In this document: positions 29,661-38,060 of the stretch, piece by piece | Layout of the letters: the number at the start of each line of letters is the position of its first letter | Numbering within the stretch: position 1 is the first letter of the stretch | Assembly: GCA_016870275.1 (NCBI GenBank) | Contig: VGBZ01000018.1 | Span: forward strand, 1-46,008 | Direction of reading: 5' to 3' | Length of the DNA stretch: 46,008 nucleotides | Source of the DNA: Actinomycetota bacterium | Lineage (GTDB): Bacteria > Actinomycetota > Acidimicrobiia > Acidimicrobiales > Microtrichaceae | Notes under the pieces: model-generated | The model's input: only the letters and a program-made list of their open reading frames with translations | Told to the model about the DNA's origin: nothing | Databases searched by the model: none | Translations under genes and position numbers: made by a program

Positions 29661-31067
29661 GTGTCGAATGCAGTTGTGGTGGCCGTGGCGCCGGGTTCCC
29701 CGGCTGAGCGAGCGGGCGTACTCATCGGCGATGAGTTGATCTCCATCTCGGGTCGACCCATACGCGACGTGATCGAGTACCGGGTGCTCGGCGACGAGCC
29801 GCACGTCGACCTGAAGGTGGTCCGCAACGGACTCGACGTCACGATCGAGGTGCTCAAGGACGCCGGCATACCACTCGGTCTCGAGGTCGATTCACCAGTC
29901 TTCGATGGGGTGCGCACGTGCGACAACCATTGTGAGTTCTGCTTCATCCACCAGTTGCCCCGGGGGATGCGGCGCAGCCTCTATCTGAAGGACGACGACT
30001 ATCGACTGTCGTTCCTCTACGGCAACTTCACGACCTTGACGAGGTTCACCGAGGCCGATCTCGAACGGGTCCTCATGGAGGGTCTGGCGCCGTTGTACGT
30101 GTCGATCCATGCGACCGATCCTCAGGTCCGCGCCGATCTCCTCCGCAATCGTCGGGGGGCCACGAGCCTGCGGTGGTTGCGGGCCCTGCTCGACGCCGGA
30201 GTCGAGGTCCACGGCCAGGTGGTCGTCTGTCCCGGTGTCAACGACGCTGCGGTGTTGGCCGACACGCTCTGCGGAGTGCTCGACGAGTACCCCGAACTTG
30301 CGAGCCTCGCCGTCGTGCCACTCGGTGTTTCGGACCACAACACCGAACTACGGATGCGGCCACACACCCAGCAGGAGGCCGATGCGGTGATCGAGATCGT
30401 CGAACAGGCCCAGGAGGTCTTCACCGCCATCCTCGGCCGACCGCTCGTGGCGGCGGCCGACGAGTACTACCTACTGGCCGGCCGGACGTTCCCGCCCGCC
30501 GAGGCCTACGGTGAGTTCGCCATGCACGAGGATGGAATCGGTATGGCACGAGCGTTCGAACTCGAGTTCTCCGGCCGATCCGGAACGGTGCTCGGAACTC
30601 AACCCGGCTTCTTCGCCTCGGTCGACGGTGCACCGGCCGTGGGGTACCGGGCGCCCAGAGGTGAGCCCGGGGCCCTGGTGGACTCGACAGCGCGGGGCGA
30701 TTCGGCTCCGTCCGAGTCCGACACCGCGGGACCGTCTGCAGCTCGGATCGCCATTCTCACCGGCTGTCTGGGAGCGGAGGTCCTCGCACCGCTCGTGGAG
30801 TCGCTCGGACGCGACGACGTGCGGGTGGTGCCGGTACCGAACCGATTCTTCGGCGGCAACATCGGGGTGACCGGGCTCATGGTGGGTGCCGATGTGGCTG
30901 AGGTGCTCCGCTCTGCACCCCACGGCGACCGCTACCTCCTGCCTGATGTGTGCCTCTCGGGTGGACGTTTCCTCGACGGAGTGGAGCCCGCTGACCTACC
31001 GCGACAGGTCGAGATCGTCGCCACTGACGGACGTTCGCTGCGTGTGGCTCTCGGAGCGGCGCCGTGA
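29661..31067 (+). CDS. DUF512 protein with PDZ and radical-SAM-like domains
   Basis: 468 aa. PDZ-like N-terminus (VAPGSPAERAGVLIGDELISI, about 9-29), then CDNHCEFCFIHQLP (C at about 88, 92 and 95; a CX3CX2C radical SAM cluster motif), LYVSIHATDPQVR and a C-terminal DUF512 domain with FGGNIGVTGLMVG and LLPDVCLSGG. Function unknown, but the family is often beside der, as here, and a role in ribosome or tRNA biology is a common guess. GTG start; its stop overlaps der (GTGA). Confidence 0.92.
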   Translation: MSNAVVVAVAPGSPAERAGVLIGDELISISGRPIRDVIEYRVLGDEPHVDLKVVRNGLDVTIEVLKDAGIPLGLEVDSPVFDGVRTCDNHCEFCFIHQLPRGMRRSLYLKDDDYRLSFLYGNFTTLTRFTEADLERVLMEGLAPLYVSIHATDPQVRADLLRNRRGATSLRWLRALLDAGVEVHGQVVVCPGVNDAAVLADTLCGVLDEYPELASLAVVPLGVSDHNTELRMRPHTQQEADAVIEIVEQAQEVFTAILGRPLVAAADEYYLLAGRTFPPAEAYGEFAMHEDGIGMARAFELEFSGRSGTVLGTQPGFFASVDGAPAVGYRAPRGEPGALVDSTARGDSAPSESDTAGPSAARIAILTGCLGAEVLAPLVESLGRDDVRVVPVPNRFFGGNIGVTGLMVGADVAEVLRSAPHGDRYLLPDVCLSGGRFLDGVEPADLPRQVEIVATDGRSLRVALGAAP

Positions 31068-32428
31068 GCGCCGCACTCCCGGCCGTAGTGATCGCCGGGC
31101 GGCCGAACGTCGGGAAGTCGTCGTTGTTGAACCGGATTGTCGGTGAGCGCGTCGCCATCGTCGAGGAACGACCGGGAGTCACGCGGGATCGAGTGGAGGT
31201 CGAGGCCGATTGGACCGGTCACCGGTTCCGCCTGATCGACACCGGTGGTTGGCTCACCGCCGGGACCGACCTCGACGTGAAGGTGTCGGCACAGTCGGTC
31301 GTCGCAATCGACGAGGCCGACGTCGTGCTCCTCGTGGTGGACGCCACGATTGGCATCACCGAGGAGGACGCTGCCGTGGCGGACCTCGTTCGTCGCCGTG
31401 GCGTCCCGGTTCTCGTGGTGGCGAACAAGGTCGACGACGCCGTGCACGAACCAGCGATCTGGGAACTGCTCAGGCTCGGGATGGGCGATCCGATCCCGGT
31501 GTCGGCCCAACATGGACGCGGAACCGGAGATCTGCTCGACCGCGTGGTCGAGCTTCTCCCGGACACGAGTGCATCCGAGATGGCCGATCGTGACCCAGCC
31601 GCCGATCCCGAGTCGGATCGCGATGCGGGGACCGTCGACGAACACGACGAGCCCGATCGGACCGTCGCCGTGGCGCTCGTTGGTCGACCCAACGTGGGGA
31701 AGTCGACGCTGTTCAACCGCCTGATCGGGGAGGAGCGATCGGTCGTCCACGACATGCCCGGCACCACCCGCGACTCCGTCGACACGATCGTCGAGACTCC
31801 GTCGGGTCCGATTCGTTTCGTCGACACCGCAGGCATGCGACGCAAAGCCCGCATCGACGAGGACACCGAGTACTTCTCGATGGTGCGGGCACTCCGATCC
31901 ATCGACACCGCCGACGTGGCGCTGCTCGTGATCGACTCGACCGAGGGAGTCACTCATCAGGATCAACGGCTCGCTGAGCGAATCGATGCCGCCGGCTGCC
32001 CGATCGTGGTGCTGTTGAACAAGTGGGACCTGCTCGACGGCGAGCGCCGTGAGGAAGTGTTGTACCAACTCGGCCAGAAGCTCCACTTCCTCGGAGACGC
32101 CCCGGTCCTGCGGATCTCGGCGTTGACCGGTCGGGGGGTCCACCGCCTGCTTCCGGCCCTCGGGGTGACCCTCGAGCAGTACCACACGCGCATCCCCACC
32201 CGGCAGGTCGTCGACGTTCTCCGGGCGGCACAACAGGCGCACCCGGCACCGCACGGAGCCCGGGTGCTCTACGCCACCCAGGGAGCGACGGATCCACCGA
32301 CCTTCACGCTCTTCTCCAACAAGGAACTACCTCAGTCGTACCTGCGGTATCTCGAACGAAGCCTCAGGGAGGCCTTCGACCTCGGTTCGGTGCCGGTCAA
32401 ACTACGGGTGCGACGCCGAAACTCCTGA
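31064..32428 (+). CDS. der: Ribosome-associated GTPase Der (EngA)
   Basis: 454 aa. Two tandem G domains: G1 motifs GRPNVGKSS at 12-20 and GRPNVGKST from about 207, G3 DTGGW and DTAGM, G4 NKVD and NKWD; a KH-like domain closes the protein. An acidic linker of about 30 residues separates the G domains. Der matures the 50S subunit. Translationally coupled to the DUF512 gene; der also follows cmk in the mycobacterial order, but here five genes lie between. Confidence 0.98.
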   Translation: MSAALPAVVIAGRPNVGKSSLLNRIVGERVAIVEERPGVTRDRVEVEADWTGHRFRLIDTGGWLTAGTDLDVKVSAQSVVAIDEADVVLLVVDATIGITEEDAAVADLVRRRGVPVLVVANKVDDAVHEPAIWELLRLGMGDPIPVSAQHGRGTGDLLDRVVELLPDTSASEMADRDPAADPESDRDAGTVDEHDEPDRTVAVALVGRPNVGKSTLFNRLIGEERSVVHDMPGTTRDSVDTIVETPSGPIRFVDTAGMRRKARIDEDTEYFSMVRALRSIDTADVALLVIDSTEGVTHQDQRLAERIDAAGCPIVVLLNKWDLLDGERREEVLYQLGQKLHFLGDAPVLRISALTGRGVHRLLPALGVTLEQYHTRIPTRQVVDVLRAAQQAHPAPHGARVLYATQGATDPPTFTLFSNKELPQSYLRYLERSLREAFDLGSVPVKLRVRRRNS

Positions 32429-32520
32429 TCGGGCCTAGTGTCCCTGACGGATCCGCAACCGGCCCCGCATGAAGCCGATGGCAAACCGATTTCAATCGAG
32501 CACAGATGCAGGAGGACACC

Positions 32521-33099
32521 ATGGCGCACGGCGACTCGTCGAGTTCCCCGATCACCACCCCACGAAAGTCTGACGGTCGTCGGTTGAGGACCGTTGGTCT
32601 CGCTCTGATGGCTCTCGGGGCCGTTTGCGGATTCGCCGTCGTCGGCTGCGGCAGCGATGATGCAGCCAAGGTAACGACGACCGTCCCAACGGGAGGCGGC
32701 GGAACGGAGGTGTCCCCGGTGCTGGCAGAGATCGAGTCGCGTGGAAAGCCCACGGTCGAAGCTACCGACGAGGTGCAGGAACTCGTCGTCACCGACGATG
32801 TGGAGGGCACGGGGGCCGAGGTGAAACCTGGCGACACGGTGACCGCTCACTACGTCGGCGTTCAGGCGTCGGATGGAGTCGAATTCGACTCGTCATGGAG
32901 CGATGGTGAACCGAGGCAGTTGCCGCTCGATCGGGTGATCGAGGGCTGGGGGACCGGATTGGTCGGCATGAAGGAAGGTGGCCGACGAACTCTGGTCATC
33001 CCAGCGGCACAGGCCTACGGCGACAGGCCGCCTCCGGGAGCGGGAATTGCACCGGGAGCAACGCTGGTGTTCACCGTCGATCTGGTCTCGGTCGACTGA
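32521..33099 (+). CDS. FKBP-type peptidyl-prolyl isomerase, lipoprotein
   Basis: 192 aa. N-terminal lipoprotein signal after a polar stretch (LALMALGAVCGFAVVGC, lipidated C43), a Gly/Thr linker, and an FKBP domain from about 90 (VKPGDTVTAHYVGV, FDSSW, VIEGWGTGLVGMKEGGRRTLVIP, PPGAGIAPGATLVFTVDLVSV). It would fold proteins outside the membrane. ATG 32521 is chosen over ATG 32506 because AGGAGG lies 6 nt upstream of it. A TAGTGT at 32436-32441 could be the -10 box of a leadered promoter. Confidence 0.92.
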   Translation: MAHGDSSSSPITTPRKSDGRRLRTVGLALMALGAVCGFAVVGCGSDDAAKVTTTVPTGGGGTEVSPVLAEIESRGKPTVEATDEVQELVVTDDVEGTGAEVKPGDTVTAHYVGVQASDGVEFDSSWSDGEPRQLPLDRVIEGWGTGLVGMKEGGRRTLVIPAAQAYGDRPPPGAGIAPGATLVFTVDLVSVD

Positions 33100-33110
33100 G
33101 GGCAGCCAGC

Positions 33111-34652
33111 GTGGAACCAGCCGAACGGATTCGCAGGGCGGTCGATCGAGCGGTCGCTGGCAACCGGGAGGCTGGCAGCGCCAAGCTCGAGGCGCAGCAC
33201 AAGCTGCACGTACGTGAGCGGATCGCAGTGCTGTGTGATCCGGGTTCGTTCGTCGAGGATCAGCTGCTTGCGAACGCCCCGTACGCAGTCGGCATGGCGG
33301 CTGATCTTCCGGCTGACGGGGTGATCACCGGTGTCGGCAACGTCGATGGTCGGCCGGTGTGTGTGGTGGCCAACGATCCGACGGTGAAGGCGGGCTCATG
33401 GGGTGCCCGGACCGTGGAGAAGATCGTCAGGTTGACCGAGACCGCCCTGCGTGACGACCTGCCTGTCGTGTGGCTCATCGACTCGGCCGGGGCCCGGATC
33501 ACCGACCAGGTCGATCTGTTTCCCGGGCGGCGCGGCGCGGGCCGGATCTTCTTCAACCAGGTCAAGTTGTCGGGTCGCGTTCCTCAGGTGTGCTGTCTGT
33601 TCGGTCCGTCAGCGGCTGGCGGGGCCTACATCCCGAGCTTCTGCGACATCGTCGTCATGGTCGAGGGCAACGCCTCGATGTACCTCGGCTCGCCACGCAT
33701 GGCGGAGATGGTGGTGGGGGAGCAGGTCACGCTCGAGGAGATGGGTGGGGCCCGAATGCATGCCACGGTGTCGGGGTGCGGAGACAACCTCGCCGTCGAC
33801 GACGAGGATGCTCTGGCGCAGGCACGGGCCTACCTCACGTATCTGCCGAGCCGTTGGAACGACCCCCTTCCGACGTACACACCAGTTCCACCGGGGCGCG
33901 ATCTGCACAGCGGCGTGGTTCCGGCAGAAGAGTCCCAGGGCTACGACATCCACGACGTGATCGACGGGATCGTGGACGCAGAGTCATTCTTTGAGATCAA
34001 GCCGCTCTTCGCTCCCGAGTTGGTGGTCGGGTTGGCGCTGCTCGAGGGTCGGCCAGTCGGCATCGTGGCGAACAATCCATTGCACAAGGGCGGAGTTCTC
34101 TTCGGTGACTCAGCCGACAAGGCCGCTCGGTTCATCTGGCTCTGCGACGCCTTCGGGGTGCCGCTGATCTTCCTCGCCGACGTGCCCGGGTTCATGATCG
34201 GAAGCCAGGTGGAGCGGCAGGGCATCATTCGCCACGGGGCGAAGATGATCACCGCAGTGTCAGAGGCCACCGTCGCCAAGGTGTCGGTGATCCTCCGCAA
34301 GGCCTACGGGGCCGGGCTCTACGCCATGTCGGGGCCGGCATTCGATCCCATTGCGACGCTCGCCCTACCAACGGCGAAGATTGCGGTCATGGGACCGGAG
34401 GCCGCGGTCAATGCGGTGTTCGCCAACAAGATCGCAGCGATCGATGACGCCGACGAGCGTGATGCGTTCGTCGCCGAACAGCGGCGAATCTACGAGGAGG
34501 ACGTCGACCTGCTGCGCCTGGCCTCAGAGCTCGTCGTCGATGCCGTTGTAGAGTTCGAGGACCTCCGCGATCAGATCGCTGTGCGCATTGAGCGATCGAT
34601 GGACCGAGATCGTCACTTCTCTCGTCGGCGCCATGGCGTCCCGCCAGTCTGA
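33111..34652 (+). CDS. Acyl-CoA carboxylase carboxyltransferase subunit (AccD/PccB/MccB type)
   Basis: 513 aa. Crotonase-fold halves: VVANDPTVKAGSWG, WLIDSAGARI, LFGPSAAGGAYIPSFCDIVVMVEGNASMYLGSP in the first and GIVANNPLHKGGVLFGDSADKAARFIWLCDAFGVPLIFLADVPGFMIG plus MSGPAFDP in the second. It transfers CO2 from biotin to acyl-CoA; which acyl-CoA (propionyl, methylcrotonyl or long-chain) is not readable. No biotin carboxylase gene adjoins it. GTG start 11 nt after the FKBP stop, so likely co-transcribed. Confidence 0.92.
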   Translation: MEPAERIRRAVDRAVAGNREAGSAKLEAQHKLHVRERIAVLCDPGSFVEDQLLANAPYAVGMAADLPADGVITGVGNVDGRPVCVVANDPTVKAGSWGARTVEKIVRLTETALRDDLPVVWLIDSAGARITDQVDLFPGRRGAGRIFFNQVKLSGRVPQVCCLFGPSAAGGAYIPSFCDIVVMVEGNASMYLGSPRMAEMVVGEQVTLEEMGGARMHATVSGCGDNLAVDDEDALAQARAYLTYLPSRWNDPLPTYTPVPPGRDLHSGVVPAEESQGYDIHDVIDGIVDAESFFEIKPLFAPELVVGLALLEGRPVGIVANNPLHKGGVLFGDSADKAARFIWLCDAFGVPLIFLADVPGFMIGSQVERQGIIRHGAKMITAVSEATVAKVSVILRKAYGAGLYAMSGPAFDPIATLALPTAKIAVMGPEAAVNAVFANKIAAIDDADERDAFVAEQRRIYEEDVDLLRLASELVVDAVVEFEDLRDQIAVRIERSMDRDRHFSRRRHGVPPV

Positions 34653-34682
34653 TGAGCCGGCGTTGCTGCGAGGAGTTGTTGC

Positions 34683-34931
34683 GTGCCGTGGTGTGAATCC
34701 TGTAACCGGTTCTACACCCCGTCGACACTCACCTCCGAGGGCGACTGCCCATCCGGGCACCAAGTGTCCGTTCCGCCCCAGGGACTGTCCCAGGCCCTCA
34801 CCGATGACACGCCCGCCGGGTCCGAGCCGACTCCGTTGCGTGTGCCATGGCACTTCTGGCTGCTCGTTGCCGCCCTCGTCATCTATCTCGGATGGCGCCT
34901 TGTGCAGGGGGTTGTCTGGTTGATCAACTAG
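34683..34931 (+). CDS. Small zinc-ribbon membrane protein
   Basis: 82 aa. PWCESCNRFYTPSTLTSEGDCPSGH contains CX2C and a later Cys-His pair that could bind zinc (about 4-25); residues about 57-80 form one transmembrane helix (FWLLVAALVIYLGWRLV), leaving almost no tail. Similar short proteins occur across Actinobacteria with no known role. GTG start, 30 nt after the carboxyltransferase stop; translational context suggests the same transcript. Confidence 0.75.
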   Translation: MPWCESCNRFYTPSTLTSEGDCPSGHQVSVPPQGLSQALTDDTPAGSEPTPLRVPWHFWLLVAALVIYLGWRLVQGVVWLIN

Positions 34932-34945
34932 CGCTCGTGGCGTCC

Positions 34946-34975
34946 TTCAGGGCCGCTGAGTGCCGCGGCTAACGT
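34946..34975 (+). promoter_or_regulatory. Promoter of tRNA-Pro
   Basis: TTCAGG (34946-34951), 18-nt spacer, TAACGT (34970-34975). The expected transcript start is just before the tRNA 5' end at 34984. The -35 match is weak. Confidence 0.45.
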
Positions 34976-34983
34976 CTCTTTCA

Positions 34984-35058
34984 CGGGCTGTGGCGCAGTT
35001 TGGTTAGCGCGCTTGACTGGGGGTCAAGAGGTCGGGAGTTCAAATCTCCCCAGCCCGA
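34984..35058 (+). tRNA. tRNA-Pro (anticodon GGG)
   Basis: 75 nt cloverleaf: acceptor CGGGCTG/CAGCCCG with discriminator A, D-arm GCGC/GCGC, anticodon stem CTTGA/TCAAG with loop CTGGGGG (GGG anticodon), T-arm GGGAG/CTCCC with TTCAAAT loop. CCA is not encoded. Its 3' 31 bases recur downstream (see the candidate attachment site), so this gene is a probable integration target. Confidence 0.95.
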
Positions 35059-35059
35059 C
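35029..35059 (+). repeat. Candidate attachment site attL, inside the tRNA-Pro 3' end
   Basis: 31 bases (AGGTCGGGAGTTC then AAATCTCCCCAGCCCGAC) covering the variable loop, T-arm and acceptor 3' strand. The copy at 42018-42048 differs only at position 35042 (A here, G there). Sequence diverges immediately after both copies. Confidence 0.6.
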
Positions 35060-35064
35060 GGTAC

Positions 35065-35099
35065 GAAGCCCCTGCATCTGCAGGGGCTTCGCCGCTTTT
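35065..35099 (+). terminator. Terminator after tRNA-Pro
   Basis: 11-bp perfect stem (35065-35075 with 35080-35090), ATCT loop, followed by GCCGCTTTT. Positioned to end the tRNA transcript. If the tRNA is an integration site, this hairpin is on the element side of attL. Confidence 0.8.
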
Positions 35100-35212
35100 C
35101 GGCCGAGGTTTCGCCCGCAGCACACGTTCCGAGCGCGCTGAGGGCGGCACCACGGTCCGGCGACCGAGTCGGGTCGGATCCGTCCACCGGGACGCAGGAG
35201 GGCGGAGGCTGC

Positions 35213-35218
35213 TACGGT
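35213..35218 (+). promoter_or_regulatory. -10 box (TACGGT), leaderless start of the 118-aa protein
   Basis: TACGGT, 7 nt, GTG 35226. It supports that start and the reality of the gene. Confidence 0.55.
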
Positions 35219-35225
35219 CGGGCGC

Positions 35226-35582
35226 GTGATCGTGGCTGTGTTCGTCCGCCGGCTGAAGCCCGGGTTCTCGTATGCGGACTTCGAGGAGGCGTGGTGCGCC
35301 GAGGAGGGGTTCGGCGTGCCGGCACGGGTGATCAGCGCGACGAGCCTCGCCGACCCGCGTGACGTGCTGACCGTCGGCTTCGTGCAGATCGACCCGGATC
35401 AGCTGGCTGCGGGGAGCGATGCCGTGGCCGATCAGGAGGCGAAGCGCCATTCGAGGATCGACGACGTGATCGAGTCGACCGAGCTGCGGGCGTTCTACGA
35501 GGTCGAGGGCGAGTTCGACTTCTCCTCGACGCCTCGCCAGGTCGACCCCGGCTCGATCGACAGCCTCTTCAGCGCGCTGTAG
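35226..35582 (+). CDS. Hypothetical protein
   Basis: 118 aa, acidic, without signal or membrane segment. IVAVFVRRLKPGFSYADFEEAW at the start and VLTVGFVQID in the middle suggest a small alternating beta-alpha fold like dimeric alpha/beta-barrel proteins; I do not recognise a family. A leaderless -10 box precedes the GTG. Its last 88 bp overlap the C-terminal codons of the convergent GNAT gene. First gene after tRNA-Pro in the putative island. Confidence 0.65.
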   Translation: MIVAVFVRRLKPGFSYADFEEAWCAEEGFGVPARVISATSLADPRDVLTVGFVQIDPDQLAAGSDAVADQEAKRHSRIDDVIESTELRAFYEVEGEFDFSSTPRQVDPGSIDSLFSAL

Positions 35583-36157
35583 TCAGGGCCCGTCGCCGGA
35601 GCGCAGTCGTCAACGCCCGGTCGCCAACGCGCCGTCGGCAGGCAGCGGCGCATGCAGAGCAGCGGGAAGAAGTCGTTGTGCGAGGGCGGGACGTCGGGGT
35701 CGTACTCCCAGCACTTGCGCTCGTAGAACCGTCGAGCTCGGTGTTGTGCCTCGACGACCCGCAGGCGCATGACGGTCGCTCCGTCGGCCGCAGCGTGGTC
35801 GGTCGCCCAGCGGAGGAACGCGTTGGCGACTCCGCTGCCCCAGAACCCAGGTGGGACGTAGAGCAGCTCGAGCCAGGTGCCTCGAACCGCTTCGGTGGGG
35901 TCCGGTCCGATCTTCGCCACGCCGGCAGCAGCGCCGTCGACGTAGCCCAGAGCGAACCTGGCGTCTGGATCGTTGATCGCCGCCAGCCAGTCGTAGGCCG
36001 CTCGTTCGGCGGCGACGGGTTCGAGCCGGACGGGATCGACGAGGCCGTCGTAGCCAGCGCGCCACGAGCGCAGGTACACGTCGCCGATGACGGGGGCATG
36101 GTCAGCGTTCGGGTACACGACCTCGATCGCTGGACCTTCTGCGGAACGCTCTGGCAT
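35495..36157 (-). CDS. GNAT-family N-acetyltransferase
   Basis: 220 aa. GNAT core at about 10-160: VIGDVYLRSWRAGYDGL, LELLYVPPGFWGSGVANAFLRWA (acetyl-CoA loop, GxGxA variant) and LRVVEAQHRARRFYERKCWEYD. Transfers an acetyl group to an unknown amine. The family usually ends near LLCMRRCL (about 166-173); the remaining 47 residues are low in family likeness and run over the 3' end of the opposite gene, so a native stop may have been lost. ATG start at 36157. Its upstream region was separated from the next minus-strand ORF by two IS insertions. Confidence 0.8.
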   Translation of the reverse strand: MPERSAEGPAIEVVYPNADHAPVIGDVYLRSWRAGYDGLVDPVRLEPVAAERAAYDWLAAINDPDARFALGYVDGAAAGVAKIGPDPTEAVRGTWLELLYVPPGFWGSGVANAFLRWATDHAAADGATVMRLRVVEAQHRARRFYERKCWEYDPDVPPSHNDFFPLLCMRRCLPTARWRPGVDDCAPATGPDYSALKRLSIEPGSTWRGVEEKSNSPSTS

Positions 36158-36322
36158 CCGTTGACCTTGCCACCGGCAGAGCGTTCAGCCGACACGGATT
36201 CCGCCGTGGCGGCGTCCGCGGGGTGACTCCCGCGCGCTGATACACGTCAGAGTCGGACGTCGGGGCCTCGCGTGTGGTGATCGGCGAGGGTGGCAGCCCC
36301 TTGTCGATTCTGGAGGTTCGTG

Positions 36323-37633
36323 ATGGCTGTCGAGTTCGTTGGAGGTCCGGAGCAGGCCGAATTCATGGCGCGGGTCCGGGGCGTGGAACCGGGCCAGGTG
36401 CTGTTGGTGCCGGTCGATGTCGGCAAGTCCGAAGCCATGGCGATGGTCACCGATCTCCGCGGTGAGATCGTGACGCCGCCGTTCAAGTTCGCGCTCACGG
36501 TCTCCGGCGTCGCCGCGTTGCGGGCACGAACGTCGGCCGCCGTCGAGGAGCGTGCCGCAGTGCTGTGTCGGGTTGGGGTCGAGACCGCTGGTCACTATCA
36601 CCGCACGTTGGTGACGTCGCTGGTGGGCGGCTCGGTCGAGGTGATCGAGTTGAACCCCGCAGCGGTGAAACACGCCCGCGCGCAGCAGCTGCGGTCCCGG
36701 CAGAAGACCGACGAACGCGACCTCGCCGCAATGGCAGATCTGATGGCCCGCGGTGCTGGGCGGCCGCCGCAGTCTCGAGCGGAGGTCCTCGCAGCGCAGC
36801 TCGCGTGGGTCGGGCATCGGCGCCGCAAGGTCGAGATCTATCGACGGATGCGCCAGCAGATCCACGCCCAGATCGATCTCGTGTTCCCCGGCCTGTCGAG
36901 CTGCTTCTCGTCGCTGTTCGAGACCCGAGCCGGGCGTCTGATCCTCTCCGAGCTGTGCTGTCCTGACCGGGTCGTGCGTCTGGGACCGACACGCCTCGAG
37001 CGGTTCGCTGCAAACCGTGGTGCGCGCATGACCCGCGACAAGGCCAACCAGGTCGTCGACGCCGCCCGGGACTCGTTGGCGCTCCCGACGCCTGAACGGG
37101 CGGTCCTGGCAGAGATCCTCGCAGCAGACGTCGCACTGTTCGAACGGGTCGAGGCCGACATGGTCCGAGCCGAAGCCGAGCTCGCACGGCTGCTGCCCGA
37201 CACGCCCGCCGCGGTCCTCACCTCGCTGCCCGGCGTGTCGACGATCCGGGCGTCCGCCTACGGCGCAGCGCTCGGTGATCCCCACCGGTTCCGCAACGCG
37301 GATGCCGCGTACGCGTTCGCTGGGCTGTCCCCGGCGAGCTACGACTCCGCCGGCAAGGTCCGCCCCGGGCTCGGGATCACCAAGGCCCGGTCGATCAACC
37401 TGCGCGCTGCGATCCTCGAGCTCGGTCTCGGACTCGGCCAGTCCGAAGAGAGCTTCATCAACTACCGCGCCCAGCTGATCGCCAGAGGCAAGCCACGCCA
37501 GGTCGCCGCGGTCGCGGTCGCGCACCGGGCACACCGCTTGGCGTTCGCGATGCTGCGCGACGGCCAACCCTTCGACCCGACACAGAGTGCGGACCGGTCC
37601 GTCATGACGACGAGGTCGTCACCTACGACGTAA
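36323..37633 (+). CDS. IS110-family DEDD transposase (copy A)
   Basis: 436 aa. RuvC-like DEDD domain: D32 (VPVDVGKS), E87 (VGVETAGHYH), D130 and D133 (KTDERDLAAMADL); central coiled coil; C-terminal Tnp domain with LTSLPGVSTIRASAYGAALG and the serine region FAGLSPASYDSAG. Both halves are complete, so it may be active. ATG 36323 has GGAGG 6 nt upstream and matches the start of copy B; in-frame ATG 36290 is less likely. About 70% identical to copy B by eye. Confidence 0.93.
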   Translation: MAVEFVGGPEQAEFMARVRGVEPGQVLLVPVDVGKSEAMAMVTDLRGEIVTPPFKFALTVSGVAALRARTSAAVEERAAVLCRVGVETAGHYHRTLVTSLVGGSVEVIELNPAAVKHARAQQLRSRQKTDERDLAAMADLMARGAGRPPQSRAEVLAAQLAWVGHRRRKVEIYRRMRQQIHAQIDLVFPGLSSCFSSLFETRAGRLILSELCCPDRVVRLGPTRLERFAANRGARMTRDKANQVVDAARDSLALPTPERAVLAEILAADVALFERVEADMVRAEAELARLLPDTPAAVLTSLPGVSTIRASAYGAALGDPHRFRNADAAYAFAGLSPASYDSAGKVRPGLGITKARSINLRAAILELGLGLGQSEESFINYRAQLIARGKPRQVAAVAVAHRAHRLAFAMLRDGQPFDPTQSADRSVMTTRSSPTT

Positions 37634-37973
37634 CCGGCCCGCGCCTCCACCATCGCCGATCTACCTCACTGAACTCAACACCCCGACGAGCAGCCGGGGC
37701 CACGGTCGGGAGGGGACCCGGACCGACGTCGAGCGCGCTTGGACAGCCCTCATCGGGCATGTCGCCCTAAGCATGACGCCGGGTCCCCACCCCCACTCGC
37801 GAGCACGAACACACGCGCCTGAACCGGCCGGCCGTGCCGACCGAGTTCGCGAACATCAGCCAGCGCCGCCAGGACCACCCGACCCCAGCCCCACCGCCCT
37901 CCGCTGGAACACGACCCGCGACCACGGGACAGGAGATCGCGCCCGAATCTCACATCAGGGCTTGCTACACGCG
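37634..37973 (+). other. 3' noncoding region of IS copy A
   Basis: 340 nt with no credible ORF. It holds blocks also found in copy B: GGACCGACGTCGAGCGCGCT, the CCTAAGCA/GACGCCGGG stretch, GAACACACGCGCCTG and CATCAGCCAGCGCCGC. See the candidate ncRNA within it. Confidence 0.75.
37705..37860 (+). ncRNA. Candidate bridge RNA (seekRNA) of IS copy A
   Basis: Helix 1 pairs 37712-37719 (GGGGACCC) with 37781-37788 (GGGTCCCC). An inner hairpin pairs GACAGCCC (37742-37749) with GGGC-a-TGTC (37755-37763), one A bulged. Helix 3 is GTTCGCGAAC at 37845-37854, 57 nt after helix 1. Each has a counterpart with compensatory changes in copy B. GCGCGCT (inside the helix 1 loop) and ACACGCGCCTG (37811-37821) resemble the sequence around the element's own CT junction, as guide segments should. 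Ends and transcription are not known. Confidence 0.55.
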
Positions 37974-38060
37974 CTGATACAAGGCACAGGGTGTTCGGAG
38001 GGGTGACGGGTTCGTCCGCTGGGGCGATGGTGGGACCTTCACCGATCAGGAGGTTCGAGC

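Larger units (their letters stand above)
36237..37973 (+). mobile_element. IS110/IS1111-type insertion sequence, copy A
   Basis: About 1737 bp. Left end CTGATACACGTCAG, right end TGCTACACGCG directly before the next CT. A short left end (86 nt) precedes the transposase and a long noncoding right end (340 nt) follows, the IS1111-like layout. No target duplication other than the shared CT core and no long terminal inverted repeats, as normal for the family. Left flank is GACTCCCGCGCG; right neighbour is copy B. Confidence 0.8.
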
